Notes under the pieces: generated by a model
The model's input: the letters and a program-made list of their open reading frames with translations, nothing else
What the model was told of the DNA's origin: nothing
Databases searched by the model: none
Program-made: the position numbers and the translations under genes
Source: Paracraurococcus ruber
Lineage (GTDB): Bacteria; Pseudomonadota; Alphaproteobacteria; Acetobacterales; Acetobacteraceae
Length of the DNA: 57,874 bases
Direction: 5' to 3'
Assembly (NCBI RefSeq): GCF_004353985.1
Contig: NZ_SMOA01000012.1
Coordinates: 1-57,874 of the forward strand
Shown: piece after piece, positions 43,172 through 51,500 of the stretch
Layout of the letters: every line of letters starts with the position of its first letter
Position numbering within the stretch: position 1 is the first letter of the stretch

Positions 43172-44215
43172 TCAGCCGGGAATCATCCAGGCATCGGCGG
43201 CATCCCAGTCCAGCGCCACCGCATCGCCCGCGGCGAAGCCGCCGCGCCGGTCCACCGCCGCAGCCACCAGCGGCCCGGCCGCGCTGTCCAGGTGATAGCG
43301 GACGGACTGGCCCAGATAGATCACCTCCGCGACGCGCGCCGCCAGCCCGTCCGGGCCGGGCGGCGCCAGGCGCAGGCATTCGGGGCGGATCAGTGCCGTC
43401 ACCGGGCGGCCGGGCGACTGCCCCGTGGTGTCGCAGCGCAGCCGCGTGCCGTCCGCCAGCAGCAGCGCGCCGGCGTCCTCGGCCACCCGGCCCTCGAACA
43501 GGTTGGCGGTGCCGAGGAAATCCGCCACGAAGCGGTTGCGCGGCCGGCGATAGGCCTCCTGCGGCGCGGCGATCTGCTGCACCCGCCCCTCGCTCAGCAC
43601 CACGATCCGGTCGGAGAGCGACAGCGCCTCCTCCTGGTCATGCGTCACCAGCACGGTGGTGATGCCGAGGTCGCGCTGCAGCCGGCGCAGTTCGATCTGC
43701 ACCTCCTCACGCAGCTTGCGGTCCAGCGCGCCCAGGGGTTCGTCCAGCAGCAGGATGTCCGGGCTGAAGACGATGGCGCGGGCCAGCGCGACGCGCTGCT
43801 GCTGGCCGCCCGAAAGCTGCGAGGGCTTGCGCCGCTCGAACCCCTCCAGCCGCACCCGCGCCAGCGCCTCCGCCACGCGCCGCCGCGCCTCCCCGGCTGC
43901 GACGCCGCGGACCGAGAGCGGGAAGGCGATGTTGTCGGCGACCGTCATGTGCGGGAACAGCGCATAGCTCTGGAACACCAGGCCGATGTTGCGCTGCGCC
44001 GCCGGCAGGTCGGTGACGTCGCGGCCGCCGATCAGGATGCGCCCGGCGGTCGGCCGGTTCAGCCCGGCCACCACCGTCAGCATGGTAGTCTTGCCCGACC
44101 CGCTGGGGCCGAGGATCGTCACGAACTCGCCCTGCGCGACCTCGAGCGAGACATCCTCCAGCGCCGCCACCGCGCCATAGCGGCGTGCCACGCCGTCCAG
44201 CCGGATGGACGACAC
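43172..44215 (-). CDS. Polyamine-type ABC transporter ATPase (PotA-like)
   Basis: The 347-residue ATPase starts at a GTG directly after the aminotransferase stop (no gap). Walker A GPSGSGKT is at 36-43, signature LSGGQQQRVALARA, Walker B ILLLDEPLGALDRKLREEVQ. A C-terminal TOBE domain (about 265-340) is present, as in PotA/FbpC. It energises the two permeases encoded downstream. Confidence 0.93.
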   Translation of the reverse strand: MSSIRLDGVARRYGAVAALEDVSLEVAQGEFVTILGPSGSGKTTMLTVVAGLNRPTAGRILIGGRDVTDLPAAQRNIGLVFQSYALFPHMTVADNIAFPLSVRGVAAGEARRRVAEALARVRLEGFERRKPSQLSGGQQQRVALARAIVFSPDILLLDEPLGALDRKLREEVQIELRRLQRDLGITTVLVTHDQEEALSLSDRIVVLSEGRVQQIAAPQEAYRRPRNRFVADFLGTANLFEGRVAEDAGALLLADGTRLRCDTTGQSPGRPVTALIRPECLRLAPPGPDGLAARVAEVIYLGQSVRYHLDSAAGPLVAAAVDRRGGFAAGDAVALDWDAADAWMIPG

Positions 44216-45553
44216 CTAGGCGATGGCCCGCAGCCCGGCGTCCAGCGCCGCGCCGAATTCCTCCACCTCCGCCGCCGTCATCGGGGTGGACAGGGCGCCG
44301 GAGATGTTGGGCGTGGTCAGGATGCCATGCGCCAGCAGGAAGCCGAACAGCGCGGATTGCCGGGCGCTCTCGGCCTGCGTCGGATAGGCGTCGCGGTAGG
44401 TGCGGATCGGCCGGTCGTGCAGGTGCAGGCGGAACAGCGACCCCATGCCGGTGACCTGCCCCGGCACACCGGCGGCGGCGATGGCGGCCCGCATGCGGTC
44501 CCGCACCGCCTCGCCAAGCACATCCAGGTGCCGGTGCGCCGCGGCATCAAGCAGCCGCAGCGAGGCGATGCCGGCCGCCATGGTGATGGGATTGGCCGAG
44601 AAGGTGCCGCCATGCGGCACCACCGGGCGGCCCATGCTGGCATCGAACACCGCCATCGCATCCCTCGTGCCGGCCACCGCGCCCACCGGCTGGCCGCCGC
44701 CGATGATCTTGCCCAGCGTGGTGAAGTCCGGCTGCAGGCCGAACAGCGTCTGCGCCCCCTGCGGGTGCAGGCGGAAGCAGATGATCTCGTCGAGGATGAG
44801 CAGGATGCCGTGGCGCCGGCAGGCCGCCTGCAGCCCCTGCAGGTAGTCCGGCGTGCCCGGCACCATGCCGACGCGGGAGGGGATGGGGTCCAGCACCACG
44901 GCGGCCAGGTCGCGCGCATGGGCCTCGATCAGCGCCAGGCTCGCCGGCAGGTCGTTGAAGGGAAGCACCACTGTGTCGGCCAGCACGCCGGGCGGCGTGC
45001 CCTTGGTGTAGGCGTTGCGGGCCGGCGCGTCCGGCGCGCCCCAGTTCGCCGGGCCGCTGTCGTAGCTCACCTCCACATGGTCATAGGCGCCGTGGTAGCC
45101 GCCTTCCATCTTGGCGATCTTCGGCCGGCCGGTGGCGGCGCGGGCGGCCTTGATGGCGAACATCACCGCTTCCGACCCGCTGTTGCAGAAGCGGATCTGC
45201 GAGAGGCCGGGGACGCCGCGGCCGCAGATCGCCTCGGCCAATTCCACGTCGAGTTGCGTCGGCAGGCCGAAGGCCATGCCGCGCGCCGCCTGCGCCTGCA
45301 CGGCGGCGACGATCGCCGGATGCGCATGGCCATGGATCAGCGAGAAGAAATTGTTGGAGAAGTCGAGGAAGACGCGGCCATCGGCATCGGTCACGCGGCA
45401 GCCCTGGCCGGAGACGGCATAGGGTGGGTGCGGTGGCCACCAGATGGTGACCCGCGTGGCGCCGCCCGGCATGATCCGGCGGGCCCGCTGATAGAGCCCC
45501 GCGGAGGCCGCCAGGGAGTTGCTGCCGATCTGCACGGCGGCGGTGTCGTCCAT
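44216..45553 (-). CDS. Class III PLP aminotransferase, glutamate-1-semialdehyde aminomutase-like
   Basis: The 445-residue enzyme shows RRIMPGGATRVTIWWPPHPPY, HGHAHPAI, RFCNSGSEAVMFAIKAARA (PLP phosphate region, near 121-138), Asp255 in LILDEII and the Schiff-base Lys282 in LGKIIGGGQPVGAVAG. That is the GSAM/HemL-like subgroup of class III. It is the first gene of a transporter operon, so it is probably a catabolic transaminase or aminomutase for the imported compound rather than HemL of haem synthesis. The chosen ATG follows AAGGGGGATCGCGG; a longer frame to 45832 lacks family sequence. Confidence 0.9.
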   Translation of the reverse strand: MDDTAAVQIGSNSLAASAGLYQRARRIMPGGATRVTIWWPPHPPYAVSGQGCRVTDADGRVFLDFSNNFFSLIHGHAHPAIVAAVQAQAARGMAFGLPTQLDVELAEAICGRGVPGLSQIRFCNSGSEAVMFAIKAARAATGRPKIAKMEGGYHGAYDHVEVSYDSGPANWGAPDAPARNAYTKGTPPGVLADTVVLPFNDLPASLALIEAHARDLAAVVLDPIPSRVGMVPGTPDYLQGLQAACRRHGILLILDEIICFRLHPQGAQTLFGLQPDFTTLGKIIGGGQPVGAVAGTRDAMAVFDASMGRPVVPHGGTFSANPITMAAGIASLRLLDAAAHRHLDVLGEAVRDRMRAAIAAAGVPGQVTGMGSLFRLHLHDRPIRTYRDAYPTQAESARQSALFGFLLAHGILTTPNISGALSTPMTAAEVEEFGAALDAGLRAIA

Positions 45554-45741
45554 GCCGCGATCCCCCTTGCCGCCGCATTCCAGGGCGGCGTTCCGGGGCT
45601 TGTCAATGCCGGGGCCGCTGCCACGCCCGTGCGGTGCCTTGCGCCGCGCGATGCCGGCATGCGCAGAATGCCGCGGCCGATGCGCCGATCGCCGGCGGCA
45701 GGATGCCGACCGGATGCCGATCACCGGAAGGGAGACGGGCG
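45554..45741. promoter_or_regulatory. Divergent promoter region between aminotransferase operon and amidase
   Basis: The 188-bp gap separates the two divergent start codons and should carry both promoters. It holds several copies of GATGCCG, including the palindrome ATGCCGGCAT (about 45652-45661), and GATGCCGACCGGATGCCGATC just before the amidase ribosome site. These are possible operator half-sites. No regulator gene lies next to it. Confidence 0.4.
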
Positions 45742-47145
45742 ATGACGTCCAGCGGAACGGACTGGCACTTCCTCGAGCTGACGGAGATCGGGCGCCGGAT
45801 CCGCGCGCGGGAGATCTCGCCGGTCGAGGCAACCACCGCGCAGCTCGGCCGCATCGCCGCGCTGGACGGGCGGCTGCGGAGCTACGCCCATGTCATGGCC
45901 GACCAGGCAATGGCCCAGGCGCGCGCGGCGGAGGCGGCGATCGGCCGCGGCGATATCCGCGGCCCGCTGCATGGCGTGCCGATCGCGGTCAAGGATCTCT
46001 GCTGGACGCGGGATGCGCCGACGGCGGCCGGCATGCCCATCCACCGGAATTTCCGGCCGGAGGAGGATGCGACGGTGGTGCGGCGGCTGGCCGCCGCCGG
46101 CGCGGTCATCCTCGGCAAGCTGCAGCTCACCGAAGGCGCCTATGCCGACCACCATCCGGACGTGCCGGCACCGGTGAATCCCTGGGATGCGGCGACCTGG
46201 TCCGGCGCCTCCTCCTCCGGCTCCGGCGTCGCCACCGCGGCGGGGCTCTGCTACGGCTCGCTCGGCTCCGACACCGGCGGCTCCATCCGGTTCCCCAGTG
46301 CGGCGAACGGCGTCACCGGCCTCAAGCCCACATGGGGCCGGGTGAGCCGGTACGGCGTGTTCGAACTGGCGGCGACGCTGGACCATGTCGGGCCGATGGC
46401 GCGCAGCGCGGCCGATTGCGGCGCGATCCTCGGCGCCATCGCCGGCGCCGACCCGAAAGACCCGACCGCGAGCCTGGAGCCGATGCCCAACTACCTGGCC
46501 GGGCTGGGCCGCGGGCTGCGGGGCCTGCGCATCGGCGTGGCGGCGGACTTCAATGCCGGCGCCGATGCGGAGATGCTGCGGGCGACGGAGGAGGCGCTGC
46601 GCGTCGTCGCGGCGCTCGGCGGCGAGATCCGCGAGGTGCGGTTCCCCGCGGTGGACCAGGTGATCGAGGACTGGTTCCCGCTCTGCGCCGTCGAGACCGC
46701 GGTGGCGCACGAGGCCACCTATCCCGCCCGCAAGGCTGAATACGGCCCGGCCCTGTCGGCGCTGATCGAGCAGGGCCGCGGCGTCTCCGGCCTCGACTAC
46801 CAGAAGATCGTGCTGCGGCGGCACGACTTCGCCGGCCGCGTGCGGGCCCTGTTCGAAGGCATCGACCTGCTGGTGGTGCCTGCGCAGGGCTTCGCATCCC
46901 CCACGGTCGCCGGAATGGCGACGCTGGGTCAGGATCCTGCGCTGATCGCCCGGCTGCTGCGCTTCACCTGCCCCTTCGACATGACCGGCAGCCCGACCAT
47001 CACCCTGCCCTGCGGCTTCACCGAGCGTGGTACGCCGATCGCCTTCCAGTTCGTGTCCCGCCACTTCGAGGAGGATCTGCTGACACGGGCTGGCCATGCC
47101 TACCAGCAGGCGACGGACTGGCACCGCCGGCACCCAGCGCTGTAG
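45742..47145 (+). CDS. Amidase signature family enzyme
   Basis: The start at 45742 follows GGAAGGGAGACGGG. The 467-residue protein carries the amidase-signature triad: Lys84 in PIAVKD, a Ser of the run at 157-159 (SGASSSGSG) and the nucleophile Ser181 in GSDTGGSIRFPS. GLKPTWGRVSRYG and GPMARSAADC follow as expected. It hydrolyses an amide, releasing ammonia or an amine; the substrate is unknown, and GatA activity is unlikely with no gatB/gatC nearby. Being divergent from the aminotransferase/ABC operon suggests a joint pathway. Confidence 0.92.
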   Translation: MTSSGTDWHFLELTEIGRRIRAREISPVEATTAQLGRIAALDGRLRSYAHVMADQAMAQARAAEAAIGRGDIRGPLHGVPIAVKDLCWTRDAPTAAGMPIHRNFRPEEDATVVRRLAAAGAVILGKLQLTEGAYADHHPDVPAPVNPWDAATWSGASSSGSGVATAAGLCYGSLGSDTGGSIRFPSAANGVTGLKPTWGRVSRYGVFELAATLDHVGPMARSAADCGAILGAIAGADPKDPTASLEPMPNYLAGLGRGLRGLRIGVAADFNAGADAEMLRATEEALRVVAALGGEIREVRFPAVDQVIEDWFPLCAVETAVAHEATYPARKAEYGPALSALIEQGRGVSGLDYQKIVLRRHDFAGRVRALFEGIDLLVVPAQGFASPTVAGMATLGQDPALIARLLRFTCPFDMTGSPTITLPCGFTERGTPIAFQFVSRHFEEDLLTRAGHAYQQATDWHRRHPAL

Positions 47146-47333
47146 GGGCCACGGCTGCCCGCGGCCCTGGCCCAGGCCGGGCTGCGACACCGGCCCTGCG
47201 GCGTCGGAGGCATTCGGCGGCGTCGTCCGGCCGGGCCGCCCGGTGCCCTGCCGTGCCCCGTGCCGGCGCGCGGCCGCGATCCCGGGGGCCGCCGGGCGAA
47301 CCGGGACGCAGGCCGCCCGGGGGCGCGCCGCGC

Positions 47334-48317
47334 TCAATCCACCGTTGCGCCGGAGATCCGGACCAGCGTCGCGGTGCGGGTGATTTCCTGCGCCTGGAAG
47401 GCGGCGAATTCCTCGGCCGTGCTGCCCACCGCCTCGTAGCCCAGGCCGGCGACGCGGTCCCGCATGGCCGGCACCCGCATCGCCGCCTGGATCTCGGCCG
47501 ACAGCCGGGCGATCACCGGCGGCGGCGTCCCCGCCGGCGCCAGCACGCCAAGCCAGCTGCGGAAGGTGAAGCCCGGCAGGGTCTCGGCGATGCTCGGCAC
47601 CTCGGGCATCAGCGCCGACCGATCCGGGCTGGTCACGCCGATGGCCCGCAGCTGCCCGGCGCGGATCTGCTGGATCGCCTCGATGATCGGGGAGAACACC
47701 ACATCGACCCGGCCGGCGATCAGGTCGGCATTGGCCGGCGCGCCGCCGCGGTAGTGCACGAGGGAGAACTTGACCTTGGCCGCTTCCTCGAACTGCGCGG
47801 CGGCGAAATGCTGCGAAGAGCCGGAGCCGCCCGTGCCGCAATTCAGCCCGCCGGGCCGCGCCCTGGACAGCGCGATCAGCTCCGCCATGGACTGCACCGG
47901 CGGCGAGGGATGCACCACCACCACGGTGGTGGAATAGACCATCAGCGAGATCGGCGCGAAGTCGCGGGCCACGTGGAAGGGCAGCGACCTGTACAGCGCC
48001 TGGTTCACCGCATGCGTGCCCATCGAGGCCATCACCAGCGTGTAGCCATCCGGCGCGCTGCGGGCCACCGCTTCGGAGGCGATGTTGCCGCCGGCGCCGG
48101 TGCGGTTCTCCACCAGCACGGTCTGCCCCAGCCCGGGCGAGATCGCCTGCGCCAGGATGCGTGCGGCGGTGTCGGTGCTGCCGCCGGCGGCGAAGCCAAC
48201 CAGCAGGCGGATGGGCCGGTCCGGCGCCCAGGATGGCTGCCCCAAACCCTGGGCCCGGCCCGCACGGACTGGCAGCGACAGGCCGGCGAGCGCCGGCAGG
48301 ATGGCACGACGTTGCAT
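47334..48317 (-). CDS. Bug/TctC-family periplasmic binding protein (orphan)
   Basis: The 327-residue protein starts at an ATG after GGGGAGGAACCACGC. It has a signal (RRAILPALAGLSLPVRAGRAQG), then PDRPIRLLVGFAAGGSTDTAARIL, VENRTGAGGNIASEAVARSAPDGYTL and VHYRGGAPANADLIAGRVDVVF, all classic Bug motifs. No transporter membrane genes are adjacent. It converges on the amidase, and the 188-bp gap between them has no recognisable gene. It could serve the amidase/aminotransferase pathway or be an independent sensor-type binding protein. Confidence 0.92.
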   Translation of the reverse strand: MQRRAILPALAGLSLPVRAGRAQGLGQPSWAPDRPIRLLVGFAAGGSTDTAARILAQAISPGLGQTVLVENRTGAGGNIASEAVARSAPDGYTLVMASMGTHAVNQALYRSLPFHVARDFAPISLMVYSTTVVVVHPSPPVQSMAELIALSRARPGGLNCGTGGSGSSQHFAAAQFEEAAKVKFSLVHYRGGAPANADLIAGRVDVVFSPIIEAIQQIRAGQLRAIGVTSPDRSALMPEVPSIAETLPGFTFRSWLGVLAPAGTPPPVIARLSAEIQAAMRVPAMRDRVAGLGYEAVGSTAEEFAAFQAQEITRTATLVRISGATVD

Positions 48318-48510
48318 GCGTGGTTCCTCCCCGCGGGGCCTTGCCGCCCCGCCGGGCGAGGCTACCGCCCCCTGGCCGGCACCGGAACCATCGGCGCCGC
48401 CGCCCAGCCTGGCGTCCCGCCCGCCTCGCTCGGCGCCAGCCCCTGGGAGGATCCGGGTCCGGCGCCGCTGCCGGCGTCCCGCGTCCGCGCAGGCCCTGCC
48501 GCGATCCGTT

Positions 48511-51500
48511 CTAGAGAAGGACCAGGTCGGCCAGCGTGAGCGCCGGCCGGCCGGCGAGGACGGCCAGCACGACCCCTGCCTCGGGCCCCTGGCCATCCTG
48601 GTCCCAGAGCAGCGTGCCGCTGGTCCTCTGATAGACAAGCTGCGGGTCGCTGCCCGCCGCCTGCCCCTGGCCGAGCAACAGCCCACCCGGCCCCAGGCCG
48701 AAGCCGGCGGCCGACAGGCCGATCTGGTCCTGGCCCGGGGTGAAGTCCGAGATGCGGTCCGGGCCGTCGGACGGCGCGTCGAAGCGGAACAGGTCGCGGT
48801 CCGCGCCGCCGGTCAGGGTATCGCGGCCGGCGCCGCCCGCCAGCGTGTCCAGGCCGGCACCGCCTGTGAGAGCGTCGTTGCCGGCCAGGCCTTCCAGAAG
48901 ATTGTCGCCGGCATTGCCGCGAAGCCGGTTGTCGAGCGCATTGCCCTGGCCGCGCAGCCCCTCGGTTCCCAGCAGGATCAGCGTCTCGACCTCCGGCGCC
49001 AGGGCCCAGTCGATGCGGGTGCTGACCTGGTCGATGCCTTCGCCGGGCTGCTCGACGACCTGGTCGCCGGGATCGTCCACGACATAGGAATCGTCGCCCG
49101 GGCCGCCGCGCATCGTATCGCTGCCCGTGCCGCCATTCAGCAGATCGCCGCCGCCGCCGCCATCCAGCGCGTCATCGCCCGGGCCGCCCGCCAGCACATC
49201 GTCGCCGCTGCCCGCGATGATGGAGTCGTCGCCGGTGCCGCCATTGGCCTGCACCCGCTCCGTCAGGAAGCCGAGATCGACCCGGTCGTCGCCGGGGCCG
49301 GTGAACACGGTGCCGCCGCCGCCCGCCGGGGCCGATTGCAGCACCGCCACCTGCGCGATGCCGGTGGCCACGCCGCCCGCGCCATCGGCGACGGTGTAGC
49401 TGAAGCCGCCGGTGCCGACGAAGCCGCGCGCCGGCGTGAACACGGCATTCCCGCCGGTGAGGGCGACCGTGCCCCCGACCGCGTTGCCCACCGCGGTCAC
49501 CGACAGCGCATCGCCGTCCGGATCGCTGTCGTTGCCCAGCAGGCCGGTCAGCACCGGGATGACCAGCGCCCGGCCGGGCTGCGCCGTGAACGCATCCGCC
49601 ACCGGCACGGGCGGGGCATTCGCCGCCTCGACCAGGATCGCGACGGTGGCGAAGCCGCTCACGGCCGTGCCGTCGGTGACGCGGTAGGTGAAGCTGTCGG
49701 CCCCGGTGAAGCCGGCAGCGGCGCGGTAGAGCAGGCTGCCATCCGGCTGCATCGAGACGGTGCCGCCGCCCGGCGGGGTGATGTCGGCGATGCGCAGCGC
49801 GTCGCCATCCGCGTCGCTGTCGTTCGCCAGCAACTGGCCGGCCTCGAGCCGGAGCGGCTGACCGGAGCGGGCCTGGAAGGGCCCGTCCGCGGCGGCAACC
49901 GGCAGGGCATTGCCCACCTTGACCAGGATCGTGCCTTCCACGGTCACGTAGCCATCGGTGAGGCGATAGCCGAAGCTGTCCGGCCCGGCATAGCCTGGCC
50001 GTGGCTGGTAGATGAGCTGGCTTCCGGCGAAGGTCACGGCGCCGTTGCGGGCGCCGACCGCCGCGACCACGGAGATGGCGTCGCCTTCGGCATCGCTGTC
50101 ATTTGCCAGCAGCGTGGCGACATCGATGCCCAGGGGCTGGTCGGGAAGCGCCGCGAAGGGCCCGTCGGTGCCGGCGACCGGCGCGCTGTTGACCACGTTG
50201 AGCAGCACCCGCCCCTCGACCTCGACGGTGCCGTCGGTCACCAGGTAGCCGAAGCTGTCCGGCCCGGAATAGCCGGGCTTGGAACGGTAGACGAATTCCG
50301 TGCCGTCGAAGTCGACGGTTCCGTTCTCGGCGAAGACCACGCCGAAGATGCGCAGCGGATCGCGATCGGCGTCGCTGTCATTCGCCAGCAGGACGCCGGT
50401 GTCGATGCTGAGCGGCACGCCGGGGCGGATGTCGAAGGGCCCGTCGGTGCCGGCGACCGGCGCGCGGTTGACCACATCGACCAGCACCGTCCCATCCGAG
50501 ATGACGAAGCCATCGCTGATCCGGTAGCCGAAGCTGTCGCGCCCCACAAAGCCCGGGTTCGACGTATAGGTGAAGACGCGGCCGTCGTAGGAGATCGTGC
50601 CGTTCTCCGCCCTGAGCGTGCCGACGACTTCGAAGCCATCGCCGTCGGCGTCGCCGTCGTTCTGCAGCAGGAGGCTCTGGTCGATGCTGAGCCGCACGCC
50701 TGGCCTGATCTGGTACGGCCCGTCCGTCACGGCGACCGGTGGATTGTTGACCACGTTGACGAGGATCGAGCCCTGCACCGTCTCGAAGCCGTCGGTGACC
50801 AGGTAGCCGAAGCTGTCGGGCCCGACATAGCCGGGGTTGGACTGGTAGACGAGGTTCTGGCCGTTGAAGGTGACGCTGCCGTGCTGGGCGGCGAGGCCGG
50901 CGATCACGCTCAGGCTGTCGCCATCGGCGTCGCTGTCATTGGCCAGCAGGATGCTTGTGTCGATGTTCAGTGGCACGCCGGGCCGGAGCACGCCAGGGCG
51001 GACATCGAAGGGACCGTCGGTGCCGGCGACCGGGGCGGCATTGACGACGTTGACCTCGATGGCGCCCTGCACCGTGACATAGCCGTCGGTGAGGAAATAG
51101 CCGAAGCTGTCCGGCCCGACATAGCCGGGCCGGGACTTGTAGACCAGGTTGTCGGGCCGGAAGGTGACATCGCCGTTCAGGGCGCCGAGGCCGCCGATGA
51201 TCTCCAGGAAATCCCCGTCCGCGTCGCTGTCATTGGCCAGCAGGGCGCTGGGATCGATGTTCAGGGGCACGCCGGGCCGGATGTCGAAGGGCCCGTCCGT
51301 GCCGGCGACCGGGGTGGCGTTGACGACGTTGACCTCGACGGCGCCCTGCACCGTGACGAAGCCGTCGGTCAGCAGGTAGCCGAAGCTGTCCGGCCCGGCA
51401 TAGCCCGGCGAGGACCGGTAGACGAGGTTGTCGGGCCGGAAGATGACGGCGCCATTCCGGGCGCCGAGGCCGCCGATGATGGTGAGGAAATCGTTGTCCG

